Counted from the first letter of the stretch, positions 8,072-18,541 are shown. The stretch: DNA of 64,000 nt from Nostoc sp. NMS7 (GCF_017115085.1 NZ_JABXKJ010000137.1:1-64000), one strand, 5' to 3'. Notes: generated by a model from the sequence alone, not told the origin. Program-made: numbers and translations.

Positions 8072-10288
8072 ATGAAATACCAAACTATACTACAACACAG
8101 CGAAGAAGACTGTGGTGCTGCCTGTCTTGCTACTATTGCCAAACACTATGGACGCACCTTTGCCATTAGTCGAATGCGGGAAGTAGTTGGTACTGGATCG
8201 CGGGGAACCAGCCTGCTGGGTTTGAGCCGGGGTGCAGAAACTTTAGGATTTAATACGCGTCAAGTCAAAGCCTCTGCACAACTATTGGATCAATTAAATA
8301 AAGCCCCTCTACCCGCCATTATTCACTGGAAAGGCTATCACTGGGTAGTTCTGTATGGACAAAAGGGGAAAAAATACGTAATCGCTGACCCTGGTGTAGG
8401 TATCCGCTATCTCACCCGCGAGGAGTTGCTAGAAGGGTGGGGCAATGGCATCATGCTGCTGCTAACGCCAGACGACAGCCACTTTTATCAGCAATCAGAT
8501 GAGAAAATTGGCGGCTTTGGGCGTTTTCTGATGCGGGTTTTACCCTATCGCGCCATTCTCATCCAAGCGATCGCAATTAACATCGTCATCGGACTACTTT
8601 CGCTTATCTCTCCCTTAATGATGCAATTGCTCACTGATGACGTGTTAGTGCGGGGAGATACCCAGCTGCTAACGGTTGTGGCAATTGGAGCGATCGCTAT
8701 GAGTCTATTTAGCAGTGCGATCGGTTTGGTACAATCTCACTTAATTGGTCACTTTGGTCAACGACTACAATTAGGACTGATTCTAGAATACGGACGACAA
8801 CTGTTGCGTTTGCCCCTCTCGTACTTTGAAGGACGACGCAGTGGAGAAGTAGTCAGCCGGATTGCCGATGTGAATCACATCAATGAGCTAGTTTCCCAAA
8901 TTGTCCTCGGTTTACCCAGCCATTTTTTTATCGCCTTGGTTTCCTTGGGCTTCATGCTCTTTTACAGTTGGGGGCTGACTTTGGCTTCCCTGGCTGCCTT
9001 TATGATTGTCACCCTTGTCAACCTGCTTTTTCTCCCTGCTTTGCGCCAGAAAACTCGCAGCGCGATCGTCTTAGGTACAGAAAACCAAGGCTTTCTCGTT
9101 GAAACTTTTCGCGGTGTCCAGGTGCTAAAAACTACTCAAGCCACTCCTCAAGCTTGGCAAGAGTATCAGGCAAATTATGGTCGCCTTGCTAACTTGGGCT
9201 GGAGTACCATGAAATTGGGGCTTTACAGTAGCACAATCACCAGTATTTTTTCTACTTGCACTAGTATTGCCTTACTGTGGTTAGGCTCTTACTTGGTAAT
9301 TAATCGTACTTTGAGCATCGGTCAGTTGCTGGCGTTTAGTGGTATGAGTGGTAACTTTCTCGGCTTTTTGGGTTCAGTCATCGGCTTAGTTGATGAGTTC
9401 ATCACTGCCCAGATTGTCATCCAACGCCTGACGGAGGTGATTGATGCTACCCCAGAAGACGAAAAGGACGAGAAAAAGCCTTGGGCAGAACTTAAAGGCA
9501 ATATAGATATTACTTGCACCAACCTTAATTTCCACCACGCAGGTAGAGTTGACTTGCTGCAAGATTTTTCGCTGATTATCCCTGGCGGTCAAGTCATTGG
9601 TCTGATTGGTAAATCCGGCTGTGGTAAAAGCACCCTCGCCAAACTCCTTGCTGGTTTATATTTCCTCCAATCTGGGAATATCCGCTATGGCATCTATAAT
9701 CAGCAAGACCTTTCGATGGAATGTCTGCGGCAACAGGTAGTACTAGTACCTCAAGAACCTCACTTCTGGAGTCGCTCAATTATTGAAAATTTCCGCTTCA
9801 GCTATCCTCAAATCACCTTTGAACAAATTGTGCAAGCTTGCTCTATTGCTGGTGCAGATGAGTTTATTAGTAAACTTCCCGATAAGTATCAAACTGTTTT
9901 AGGCGAATTTGGCGCGAATCTTTCTGGTGGACAACGACAGAGATTAGCGATCGCTAGAGCTATAATTACTGACCCACCGATATTAATTTTAGATGAATCT
10001 ACTGGCGCTCTCGACCCAGTGAGTGAAGCCAAACTGCTAGATAGGCTGCTGTCTCATCGGCTGGGCAAAACCACAATTATGATTAGCCATCGCCCCAAAG
10101 TCATCGGGCGGGCTGATTGGATTGTACTGCTGGAATCAGGGCGTTTAAAAATCCAAGGCACTCCAGAGGCTCTACGCCATCAACCTGGTGAACACTTAGA
10201 CTTTTTAGACGGCGTTGACCCCTTTACAAATGGTTTAGTGCCTAAATCCTCTAACTCCAACGGTAAATTCAGCACAATCAGTAAATAA
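8072..10288 (+). CDS. Peptidase C39 domain ABC exporter (bacteriocin/GG-peptide type)
   Basis: This 738-residue inner-membrane protein cleaves double-glycine leaders and exports the cargo with ATP. The N-terminal C39 peptidase has Gln8, catalytic Cys14 (EEDCGAAC), His90 (GYHWVVL) and Asp106 (ADPG). The six-helix transmembrane domain spans roughly 155-440. The ATPase has Walker A GKSGCGKST at about 512, signature LSGGQRQR near 617 and Walker B ILILDE near 640. All catalytic residues are intact, so both cleavage and transport are expected. It is followed 6 bp later by an HlyD adaptor and preceded by two GG-leader precursors, which are its natural candidate substrates. Confidence 0.92.
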   Translation: MKYQTILQHSEEDCGAACLATIAKHYGRTFAISRMREVVGTGSRGTSLLGLSRGAETLGFNTRQVKASAQLLDQLNKAPLPAIIHWKGYHWVVLYGQKGKKYVIADPGVGIRYLTREELLEGWGNGIMLLLTPDDSHFYQQSDEKIGGFGRFLMRVLPYRAILIQAIAINIVIGLLSLISPLMMQLLTDDVLVRGDTQLLTVVAIGAIAMSLFSSAIGLVQSHLIGHFGQRLQLGLILEYGRQLLRLPLSYFEGRRSGEVVSRIADVNHINELVSQIVLGLPSHFFIALVSLGFMLFYSWGLTLASLAAFMIVTLVNLLFLPALRQKTRSAIVLGTENQGFLVETFRGVQVLKTTQATPQAWQEYQANYGRLANLGWSTMKLGLYSSTITSIFSTCTSIALLWLGSYLVINRTLSIGQLLAFSGMSGNFLGFLGSVIGLVDEFITAQIVIQRLTEVIDATPEDEKDEKKPWAELKGNIDITCTNLNFHHAGRVDLLQDFSLIIPGGQVIGLIGKSGCGKSTLAKLLAGLYFLQSGNIRYGIYNQQDLSMECLRQQVVLVPQEPHFWSRSIIENFRFSYPQITFEQIVQACSIAGADEFISKLPDKYQTVLGEFGANLSGGQRQRLAIARAIITDPPILILDESTGALDPVSEAKLLDRLLSHRLGKTTIMISHRPKVIGRADWIVLLESGRLKIQGTPEALRHQPGEHLDFLDGVDPFTNGLVPKSSNSNGKFSTISK

Positions 10289-10294
10289 AATAGC

Positions 10295-11677
10295 ATGATT
10301 AGCCATTCCAACTCAGACTACTTGCCCCCAATTCAAGACAACGAGTTTCTCCCGCCGCTTGGTCGTTGGACTACTTGGGGCGGACTAGTTCTTGTCTGTG
10401 CTGTGGGGTTAGGCGTTCCACTTGCCTCTGTTACCAAATATAAAGTCACAGTTAAAGGACAGGCTGTTGTCCGCCCTGCTGGGGAATTGCGGCTGGTTCA
10501 AGCTGCTACGGAAGGTCAGGTAACGCGGGTTTTTGTTTCGGAGAATCAAGTTGTCAAAAAAGGGGATATCATTGCCACTATTGACAACTCGAAGCTACAA
10601 ACCAAAAAGAGCCAACTGCAAAGTAACATTGGGCAAAGTCGTTTACAACTGTTTCAAATTAATGCCCAGATTAATGCTATTAATAGCCAGGTTTTAGCTG
10701 AAAATGAGCGCGTCAACCGGGTTATTGCTGGTGCTGAAGCTGAATTAAGCGATCGCAGCCGGAACTATCAAGATAAACTTATCACTACCGCTACTGATGT
10801 CGAAGAAGCGGATGCCAATGTCAAAGCTGCGGATGCTAGTCTCAAAGCAGCCCAGTCAAAGCGAAATCGTTATGAGACTGTAGCTAAAGCCGGAGCCTTG
10901 TCTCAAGATCAATTTGAGGAAGCACAACTAGCTGTTCGCCAGCAAGAACAAGCTCTTCAGGCAACTAAAGCCAAATTGCAAAATGTCCAAACTGCTCTTA
11001 ATCCAAGTAATGCACAAGTAGCGATCGCTTCTCAACGCATTGCCCAAGAAAAAGCTACGGGTCAAGCCAACATTGCTACTTTAGATAAAGAACGCCAAGC
11101 TTTAATCCAGCAACGAATTGAAATCCAAAAACAGCTAGAGAGCGACACCCGCGAACTCAAACAAGTAAATATCGACCTCAGCCAGACTGTGATTACAGCC
11201 ACAGCAGACGGGATTATTTCTAAATTAAACCTGCGAAACTCCGGTCAAACAGTGCCTGCTGGACAGGAAATTGCCCAAATTGTTCCCAGTGATGCTTCCT
11301 TGGAAATTAAGGCAGCAGTAGCACTTCAGGATAAAAATAAATTGAAACAAGGTCAAAAGGTACAAATGCGGGTTTCTGCTTGTCCTTATCCAGATTATGG
11401 TACTCTCAAAGGCAAGGTTAAGACGATTTCCCCCGATGCAATCGCACCTCAAGGGAATGCTGCTAATGCCACCGACACAACATCTGCCAACCAAAAGATG
11501 GCAGCCGTTGGTGCGTTTTATGAGGTAAGAATTGAGCCAGAAAGCCTTTCTCTAGGTACCGAAAAACACCTGTGTGCTATTCAATTGGGAATGGAGGGTA
11601 CAGTTGATATTATTTCTAGAGAAGAGACTGTGATGCAATTCTTTCTGAGGAAGGCGAGGTTGATTGCAGACTTGTAG
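10295..11677 (+). CDS. HlyD-family periplasmic adaptor subunit
   Basis: This 460-residue membrane fusion protein links the ABC exporter to an outer-membrane channel. A single transmembrane helix lies at about 29-47. A first biotinyl-lipoyl half (VTRVFVSENQVVKKGDIIATID) follows, then a long Gln/Ala/Glu-rich coiled-coil hairpin (about 95-290), the second lipoyl half (VITATADGIISKL) and a beta-barrel C-terminus. The gene starts 6 bp after the exporter stop, which implies cotranscription and translational coupling; no strong ribosome site is seen. No TolC-like channel gene is in the window, so a shared one elsewhere is expected. A dispersed palindromic repeat follows at about 11678-11710. Confidence 0.9.
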   Translation: MISHSNSDYLPPIQDNEFLPPLGRWTTWGGLVLVCAVGLGVPLASVTKYKVTVKGQAVVRPAGELRLVQAATEGQVTRVFVSENQVVKKGDIIATIDNSKLQTKKSQLQSNIGQSRLQLFQINAQINAINSQVLAENERVNRVIAGAEAELSDRSRNYQDKLITTATDVEEADANVKAADASLKAAQSKRNRYETVAKAGALSQDQFEEAQLAVRQQEQALQATKAKLQNVQTALNPSNAQVAIASQRIAQEKATGQANIATLDKERQALIQQRIEIQKQLESDTRELKQVNIDLSQTVITATADGIISKLNLRNSGQTVPAGQEIAQIVPSDASLEIKAAVALQDKNKLKQGQKVQMRVSACPYPDYGTLKGKVKTISPDAIAPQGNAANATDTTSANQKMAAVGAFYEVRIEPESLSLGTEKHLCAIQLGMEGTVDIISREETVMQFFLRKARLIADL

Positions 11678-11808
11678 CGCGTTGGCGTAGCCCGCCGCAG
11701 GCATCGCAGTGTAACTATTCGTAACTATTTCTAGCAATCCTACCGTGGGTTTTCTATCTATCCTTATAGGGGGGTTGTAGTTTACTTGCTGGTTATTTAA
11801 GAGGTGCA

Positions 11809-14800
11809 ATGGCTAGAATGAAGCGATATAGGCAGCATTGGTGCTGGAAATTAGCACTAGGCAGTTCCTTGGTGATGGGTAGTGCGATCGGCGAAGCTAT
11901 ATTGCAGACATTCGCCTTCTCTTCTAATTGCGCTTTTGCCCAGATCATACCTGATAGCACTCTACCCAATAATTCTCGTGTTACAACACAAGACAACATC
12001 AGTACCATTGAAGGGGGAACCCAAGCTGGAAGCAACTTGTTCCATAGTTTTCAGAAGTTTTCCGTTCCAAGGGGCGGCACTGCTTTCTTTAATAATGCTG
12101 CGAATATTCAAAATATCATCAGTCGAGTAACGGGTGGGTCAGCTTCTAATATTGATGGGATAATTCGTGCTAATGGTACAGCTAACCTGTTTCTAATTAA
12201 TCCCAATGGAATTGTATTTGGTCAGAATGCTCAATTAAATATTGGTGGTTCTTTTGTAGGGACTACAGCGAACGCACTGCAATTTGGAAATATCGGATTT
12301 TTTAGCGCTACTGATAAAAATATCCCTTCACCGTTATTGACTATTAATCCTTCAGCATTGCTGTTTAATCAGATTAATCAAAACGCAGCGATTCAAAATA
12401 ACTCAGTTGCATTTGCAGGAAAAGATCCAGCAGACTTTGATGCATTTGGTTTACGAGTACCAGATGGAAAAAGTTTGCTGCTGGTGGGTGGTAATGTCAG
12501 CATGGATGGGGGAGAATTAAACGCTAGTGGTGGACGAGTTGAGTTAGGAGGGTTGGCGGAACCTGGTAGTGTAGCGCTGAGTGTAGATGGTGATAATCTC
12601 AGCTTGAGATTTCCTGAGAATATTGCGCGAACTTCGGTATCCCTTACTAATCAAGCAGGTATATATGTAACTGGGGCTGGTGGCGGTAATATTGCAGTCA
12701 ATGCTAGTAATCTAGAGATTTTAGGAGGAAGTGTCCTAACTGCTGGTATTGGGCAAGGATTGGGCACACCTGAAACTGTTGCAGGGGATATTACGCTCAA
12801 TACTACCGGGAAAATCAAAGTTGCTGGCACTGGGAGTAGTGTTAGCAATCTGGTGGGCTTGGGGTCACTTGGCAATGGAGGTAATATTACTATCGATTCT
12901 GGTTCTTTCTCATTACAAAATGGCGCTCAAATTGCTGCCTCAACATTGGGACAAGGAAATGCAGGGAATGTCAATGTTAATGTTACTGGCGCTGTTGATA
13001 TTACTGGGGAGAAAAATGGTTTAGCCAGTGGGATTAACAGCTTGGTGCAAACGGGGGCAGTTGGCAATGGGGGTAACATTACTATCGATTCCGGTTCCTT
13101 CTCGTTACGCGATCGCGCTCAAATTGCTGCCTCAACATTGGGACAAGGAAATGCGGGGAATGTGACAGTGCGTGCCAAAAATGCTGTTGACCTTGCTGGC
13201 AATGCTTACATCTTCAGCACGGTGGAAGCAGGGGGTGTAGGTAAAGGTGGCAATATCGACATCAATGCAGCAACACTATCACTAATTGATCAAGCTAACC
13301 TAGTAACTATTACTCGTGGTGCATCTGCTACCCAGCCAGCAGGACGGGGGGATGCGGGGAATATCAATGTGAAAGTCTCTGGGAAAGTTGATATCGCTGG
13401 CGAGAAAAATGGTTTTTCTAGTGGGATTTCCAGTGAAGTGGAAGCAGGGACAGTTGGCAATGGAGGTAACATCACTATCGATTCCGGTTCCTTCTCGTTA
13501 CGAGACGGCGCTCAAATTACTGCCTCAACATTGGGACAAGGAAATGCGGGGAATGTGACAGTGCGTGTCAAAAATGCTATTTCCCTTGCAGATGCTAACA
13601 TCTTGGGCACGGTGGGATCAGGGGGTGTAGGTAAAGGTGGCAATATCGACATCAATGCTACCTCCTTATCGCTAAAAGATGGCGCTCAACTGGCAACCGC
13701 TACTCTTAGAGCATCTGATACCCAGCCGGCAGGACGGGGGGATGCGGGGAATGTCAATGTGAAAGTTACAGGCATTGTTGACATTGCTGGGAGGAAAAAC
13801 CGTTTTTTTAGTGGGATTAACAGCTTGGTGCAAACGGGGGCAGTTGGCAATGGGGGTAACATTACTATCGATTCCGGTTCCTTCTCGTTACGCGATCGCG
13901 CTCAAATTGCTGCCTCAACATTGGGACAAGGAAATGCGGGGAATGTGACAGTGCGTGCCAAAAATGCTGTTGACCTTGCAGATGCTAACATCTTCAGCAT
14001 GGTGGGATCAGGAGGTGTAGGTAAGGGTGGCAATATCGACATCAATGCTGCAACCCTATCAATTAGTGATAGCGCTAACCTGCAAAGCATTACTGCTAGA
14101 GCATCTGATACCCAGCCGGCAGGACGGGGGGATGCGGGGAATGTCAATGTGAAAGTTACAGGCATTGTTGATATTGCTGGGGAGAAAAATGGTTTTGCGA
14201 GTGCGATTGTCAGCAGGGTGGAAACGGGGACAGTTGGCAATGGGGGTAATATTACTATCGATTCTGGCTCATTCTCATTACGCGATCGCGCTTTTCTTTC
14301 TGCTGAAACTGCTGGACAAGGGAATGCAGGGAATGTGACAGTGCGTGCCAAAAATGCTGTTTCCCTTGCTGGTACTGCTGCCATCTTCAGCACGGTGGAT
14401 GCAGGGGCTGTGGGTAAGGGTGGCAATATTGACATTAATGCTGCTTCTTTCTCGCTAACTGATGGCGCTCAACTGCTAACTGCCACTAGTTGGGCATCTG
14501 GGAACCAGCCAGCAGGACGGGGGGATGCGGGGAATGTCAATGTGAAAGTCTCTGGGGAAGTTGACATTGCTGGGGAGAAAAATGGTTTTGTTAGTGGTAT
14601 TTCGAGTCGGGTGGAAGAAGGGACAGTTGGCAATGGGGGTAACATTACTATCGATTCCGGTTCTTTCTCATTACAAGATGGCGCTTATTTTACTGCCTCA
14701 ACCCTTGGACAAGGGAATGCAGGTGCAATCAAAGTTAATGCTGCTGATTTTCTTACCATTTCTGGCAAGAGTGCCAACTTTACCAGTGGCTTGTTCGTTA

Positions 14801-15609
14801 ACTCCCAAAGTCCGACGGGTACTGCTGGAGATATTCTCGTCACCTCACCTAGAGTTACCTTAGACAACAGTGGCACACTCAACGCCCAATCTGCATCAGG
14901 TAACGGTGGCAACATCAACTTACAAACTGATTTACTTCTTCTGCGTCGTGGCGCTCAAATCTCTACCACCGCAGGCACAGCACAAGCTGGTGGTAATGGT
15001 GGCAACATTAATATTGATGCCCCGTCGGGTTTCATTGTTGCCGTCCCAAGCGAAAATAGCGACATCACTGCTAATGCTTACACAGGCAACGGTGGGAGAG
15101 TAGATATTCAAGCCTTTGGTATCTATGGCATTCAATTCCGCTCTAATCCAACTTCTCTTTCGGATATCACCGCTAGTTCTGAGTTTGGCGTAAATGGCAC
15201 CGTAGAACTTAACACGCCAGATGTTGACCCCAATAGTGGCTTAATCAACTTGCCAACCGTACCAGTTGATACCCAAGTAGCACAGACTTGTACCGCAGGT
15301 AGCGCTGTAGCTAAGAGCAGTTTTACAATCACTGGACGCGGCGGCTTACCACCTAATCCGGGTGAAGCCCTCAGCGCTGATGCAGTACGGGTAGATTTAG
15401 TGACTCTCAACCCAGAAGTAGGTAATACTTCAGCAGCTTCCACAAATCCCATTAACCCAACACCACATCGCATAGTAGAAGCTACTGGTTGGGTAATTGC
15501 TGCTAATGGCGATGTAATTCTCACTAGTTCTGCACCCACCGTCACACCTCATTCTTCTTGGCAGAGGACAGCCGATTGTCGTTTGTTGAATCAACACCAG
15601 GGAGGGTAA
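11809..15609 (+). CDS. Two-partner secretion exoprotein (FHA/TpsA type), 1266 aa
   Basis: A signal peptide ends near Ala44 (CAFA, then QIIPD). The next 250 residues are a TPS domain with the hallmark NPNG at 131-134 and FVGTTANA, recognised by a TpsB outer-membrane pore during secretion. The middle is a stack of beta-helix repeats of about 130 residues (GNGGNITIDSGSF / GNAGNVTVRAKNA / GKGGNIDINA), four full copies plus partial ones, almost identical at DNA level. The C-terminus carries the DTQVAQTC...GGLPPNPGEAL block also found in the second exoprotein. It is probably an adhesin or sheath component. It is followed 27 bp later by the TPR-CHAT gene. No tpsB is nearby, so its pore must be encoded elsewhere. 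Confidence 0.9.
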   Translation: MARMKRYRQHWCWKLALGSSLVMGSAIGEAILQTFAFSSNCAFAQIIPDSTLPNNSRVTTQDNISTIEGGTQAGSNLFHSFQKFSVPRGGTAFFNNAANIQNIISRVTGGSASNIDGIIRANGTANLFLINPNGIVFGQNAQLNIGGSFVGTTANALQFGNIGFFSATDKNIPSPLLTINPSALLFNQINQNAAIQNNSVAFAGKDPADFDAFGLRVPDGKSLLLVGGNVSMDGGELNASGGRVELGGLAEPGSVALSVDGDNLSLRFPENIARTSVSLTNQAGIYVTGAGGGNIAVNASNLEILGGSVLTAGIGQGLGTPETVAGDITLNTTGKIKVAGTGSSVSNLVGLGSLGNGGNITIDSGSFSLQNGAQIAASTLGQGNAGNVNVNVTGAVDITGEKNGLASGINSLVQTGAVGNGGNITIDSGSFSLRDRAQIAASTLGQGNAGNVTVRAKNAVDLAGNAYIFSTVEAGGVGKGGNIDINAATLSLIDQANLVTITRGASATQPAGRGDAGNINVKVSGKVDIAGEKNGFSSGISSEVEAGTVGNGGNITIDSGSFSLRDGAQITASTLGQGNAGNVTVRVKNAISLADANILGTVGSGGVGKGGNIDINATSLSLKDGAQLATATLRASDTQPAGRGDAGNVNVKVTGIVDIAGRKNRFFSGINSLVQTGAVGNGGNITIDSGSFSLRDRAQIAASTLGQGNAGNVTVRAKNAVDLADANIFSMVGSGGVGKGGNIDINAATLSISDSANLQSITARASDTQPAGRGDAGNVNVKVTGIVDIAGEKNGFASAIVSRVETGTVGNGGNITIDSGSFSLRDRAFLSAETAGQGNAGNVTVRAKNAVSLAGTAAIFSTVDAGAVGKGGNIDINAASFSLTDGAQLLTATSWASGNQPAGRGDAGNVNVKVSGEVDIAGEKNGFVSGISSRVEEGTVGNGGNITIDSGSFSLQDGAYFTASTLGQGNAGAIKVNAADFLTISGKSANFTSGLFVNSQSPTGTAGDILVTSPRVTLDNSGTLNAQSASGNGGNINLQTDLLLLRRGAQISTTAGTAQAGGNGGNINIDAPSGFIVAVPSENSDITANAYTGNGGRVDIQAFGIYGIQFRSNPTSLSDITASSEFGVNGTVELNTPDVDPNSGLINLPTVPVDTQVAQTCTAGSAVAKSSFTITGRGGLPPNPGEALSADAVRVDLVTLNPEVGNTSAASTNPINPTPHRIVEATGWVIAANGDVILTSSAPTVTPHSSWQRTADCRLLNQHQGG
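12871..14720 (+). repeat. Intragenic tandem repeats of about 390 bp
   Basis: The repeat landmark encoding GNITIDSGSF recurs near 12881, 13072, 13466, 13854, 14245 and 14637, giving spacings of about 390 bp after the first pair. Blocks at 13029-13199 and 13811-13981 look identical. Such identity points to recent duplication or gene conversion and will cause length variation and assembly problems. Confidence 0.8.
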
Positions 15610-15636
15610 AAACGCGGTGCAAGTGGGGGCAAAAAC

Positions 15637-18225
15637 ATGACAATAAAAAAATCTAGATTACGGAAAATCAAACGCCTTTTAAGTGTACTGCTGCTTTTAG
15701 GTATGTTCTTAGGCGCTCTTTTCTTGTCGCCCACTTTCGCACATGTAACTGCGGAAAACTCAATTGTTCAAAAGTTGCCCTACGCCCAGAGTTTGCTGGA
15801 ACAGGGCAGTAAATTTTATGAAGCTGAACGATTTGCTGAAGCTGCTACTTCTTGGCAACAGGCTATCTCTGCATTACAAGGCAATGGGGATGAACAAAGG
15901 CTTGCGATCGCACTGGGCAATTTATCATTAGCTTATCAGCAATTGGGACAGTGGTCAGTGGCAGAAACTGCGATCGCTCAAAGTCTCAACTTATTACAAG
16001 CTGCTAAAAATATAGATACCAAACAGCGATCGCAAATTCTAGCCCAAGTTCTAGATATCAAAGGTCGCCTGCAATTGGCTCGAAACAAAGCTGAAGATGC
16101 CCTGGATACTTGGCGGCTCTCAATTGACATTTATGCCAAAATAGGCAATGAAAGGGCGGTTATTCAAAATCGCATTAACCAAGCGCAAGCTTTGCAAGCT
16201 TTAGGGTTTTATCGTCAAGCCGAGAAGACGTTAAGAGAAAGTACCCAGATTCTCCAAAGTCAACCCAACTCTCCTGTTAAAGTTGCAGCCCTGCATAGTA
16301 TCGGCAATGTCGTGCAAGTCACTGGTGATTTAGAAACATCTCGGCAGATATTGCAGCAAAGTTTAGAATTAGCTTCATCGTTGCCAGATCAGGAAGCGAT
16401 CGCTGATATTCTCCTCAGTCTGGGTAATACAGCCCGTGTTCAGCAAGACACGCAAACAGCTATAAAATATTATCAACAAACTATCAAAACTGCAACCTCA
16501 CCCACTACACGCATCCAAGCTCAAGCTAATCAACTAAGACTACTGCTGAAAACTGAGCAATTGTCAGCTTTTCAAACATTGTCCTCCCAAATTAAAACTC
16601 AGCTTCACGACTTACCCCTTAGTCGGACAGCAATTTCTGCCCGGATTAACTTTGCCCAAAGTCTAATGCAATTCCGAAAAAAAACCGCCGCAGACACGGA
16701 CTCATGGTTAGACATTGCCCAATTACTAGCAACTGCTATTGAGCAAGCAAAAAGTTTGCAAGATAGACGCACAGAATCCTATGCTATTGGTGTTTTAGGC
16801 CAAGTTTACGAACAAACTCAACAGTGGTCTGATGCTCAAAACCTCACCCAACAAGCCTTACTCATCGCTCAAGATATCGATGCTAAAGACATTGGCTATC
16901 AATGGCAATGGCAACTGGGACGTTTGCTTAAAGCTAAGGGAGATATAAAAGCAGCAGTAGCAGCTTACACAGAAGCAGTTAATAACCTCCAAGCCCTCCG
17001 TAGTGATTTAGTTGCTGTCAATTCTGCGGTGAAATTTTCCTTTCGAGAGGAAGTTGAACCAGTTTATCGACAGTTGGTTGATTTACTTTTGCAATCTCAG
17101 GGTAACTCCCAAGTTAGCTCAGAAAATCTTGCAAAAGCCAGCAATACAATCGAATCACTCCAAATAGCAGAACTAGAAAACTTCTTTCGCAACAACTGTT
17201 TGAATGCTCAAATCCGTAATCCAAAAAAAGATCCAACGGCAGCAATTATTTATCCATTTATTTTGCCAGACCGACTAGAGGTGATCATCAAGTTGCCTCA
17301 ACAGCGTTGGTTGCACTACACTACCCCTGTAGTTGAAAAAGAATTGGAAACTACTTTAGCGCAACTACAAGAAAATCTACCCAAACCACACACGCTGCGA
17401 CAGGTTCAATCTTTATCCCAGAAGGTTTACAAATGGCTGATTCAACCTGCTGAAGCCGCCTTAGCTGAAACTAAGACTCCTACTTTGGTTTTTGTGCTGG
17501 ATGGTTGGTTGCGAAATATTCCGATGGCAGTTCTCTACGATGGCAAACAATATCTAGTTGAGAAGTATAACATTGCACTCACCCCCAGTCTGCAACTGAT
17601 TGAACCCAAACCATTCGAGAAGCAATTAAAGGCAATAGTCGCAGGATTGACTGAAGCAAGTTCTGGATTTTCTGCACTAGCCAACGTCAAACTGGAGTTA
17701 GAAGAAATCGGCTCTCAAGTCCCTAGCAGCATCCTTCTAAATCAAGAATTTACCAGCAAAACTTTGCAAAACCGGATTAATTCTCTATCTTTCCCTATCG
17801 TTCATCTTGCAACTCATGGTCAGTTTAGCTCCAAGGCTGAGGAGACATTTATTGTCGCTTGGGATGAGCGTATTTATGTCAAAAAGTTAAATGAGTTAGT
17901 GCGAACTCTAGAGCAAAACAGACCCGAAGCGATTGAATTGCTGATTCTTAGTGCCTGTCAAACAGCTGCCGGGGACGAACAAGCTGCACTAGGAATTGCT
18001 GGTGTCGCTTTTCAGGCAGGAGCACGCAGTACGATCGCTTCTTTGTGGAACTTGGATGATGAGTCTACTGCTGTATTAATGAGTCAATTTTACCATGAGT
18101 TAGCCAACAAAAACCTGACTAAAGCTGAAGTACTCCGTCGCGCCCAGCTAGCTCTTTTGCAAAATCCCAAATATAAACGCCCCAGGTTTTGGGCCCCCTA
18201 TGTTCTTTTGGGTAATTGGCTTTGA
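15637..18225 (+). CDS. Exported TPR and CHAT-domain (caspase-like) protein
   Basis: The 862-residue product begins with a basic stretch and a hydrophobic segment (about 14-35) acting as signal or anchor. Residues 45-470 form TPR repeats. The C-terminal CHAT domain (about 590-862) keeps the protease dyad: His727 in HLATHGQ and Cys774 in LILSACQTAAGD, followed by GVAFQAGARSTIASLW. CHAT proteases are relatives of caspases; some are activated by partner or effector signals. The gene starts 27 bp after the first exoprotein and precedes the second. That places a potential protease in the cell envelope with large adhesin-like substrates, though no substrate is shown. Periplasmic location is inferred from the N-terminus. 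Confidence 0.88.
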   Translation: MTIKKSRLRKIKRLLSVLLLLGMFLGALFLSPTFAHVTAENSIVQKLPYAQSLLEQGSKFYEAERFAEAATSWQQAISALQGNGDEQRLAIALGNLSLAYQQLGQWSVAETAIAQSLNLLQAAKNIDTKQRSQILAQVLDIKGRLQLARNKAEDALDTWRLSIDIYAKIGNERAVIQNRINQAQALQALGFYRQAEKTLRESTQILQSQPNSPVKVAALHSIGNVVQVTGDLETSRQILQQSLELASSLPDQEAIADILLSLGNTARVQQDTQTAIKYYQQTIKTATSPTTRIQAQANQLRLLLKTEQLSAFQTLSSQIKTQLHDLPLSRTAISARINFAQSLMQFRKKTAADTDSWLDIAQLLATAIEQAKSLQDRRTESYAIGVLGQVYEQTQQWSDAQNLTQQALLIAQDIDAKDIGYQWQWQLGRLLKAKGDIKAAVAAYTEAVNNLQALRSDLVAVNSAVKFSFREEVEPVYRQLVDLLLQSQGNSQVSSENLAKASNTIESLQIAELENFFRNNCLNAQIRNPKKDPTAAIIYPFILPDRLEVIIKLPQQRWLHYTTPVVEKELETTLAQLQENLPKPHTLRQVQSLSQKVYKWLIQPAEAALAETKTPTLVFVLDGWLRNIPMAVLYDGKQYLVEKYNIALTPSLQLIEPKPFEKQLKAIVAGLTEASSGFSALANVKLELEEIGSQVPSSILLNQEFTSKTLQNRINSLSFPIVHLATHGQFSSKAEETFIVAWDERIYVKKLNELVRTLEQNRPEAIELLILSACQTAAGDEQAALGIAGVAFQAGARSTIASLWNLDDESTAVLMSQFYHELANKNLTKAEVLRRAQLALLQNPKYKRPRFWAPYVLLGNWL

Positions 18226-18300
18226 GCCACTCTCACCACTTCAAGTGGTGGGATTCCGGCTAGGAGTTGGAGTTAACTTTTTGTCCATTTACTTAGGCAG

Positions 18301-18388
18301 ATGCGATCGCATCAACTTACAATGCCATTGCATCGGCTAACAATGCCATTATTTTGCTTGACAATGCGATCGCATCGGCTGATGAATT
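18301..18388. repeat. 21-bp degenerate tandem repeats, left of the second exoprotein gene
   Basis: About four units of 21 bp with the theme gcatcggctgacaatgcgat fill this stretch; the HIP1 octamer is embedded in some units. The same repeat theme returns at 21848-21947 on the other side of the exoprotein gene. The remainder of 18226-18541 contains a small palindrome at 18234-18250 just after the CHAT gene stop and nothing else I can name. Confidence 0.65.
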
Positions 18389-18541
18389 ATGTTGTATAAA
18401 TTTATGTAAAGAAATTAGGAAGTTTTGCGTAAAAGTCACGCGATCGCAACTGAGAATTATCCAGAGGTGACTGCAACCACCATAAATCTACATTAGTGGT
18501 GTGACGTAACCAAGCGATCGCTGTTTACTTAAAGGGGTGCA

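Noticed and set aside
13902-14435. Long minus-strand open frame inside the first exoprotein gene
   Set aside because: It mirrors the repeat-biased codons of the plus-strand exoprotein and has no start context or domain; it is a shadow.
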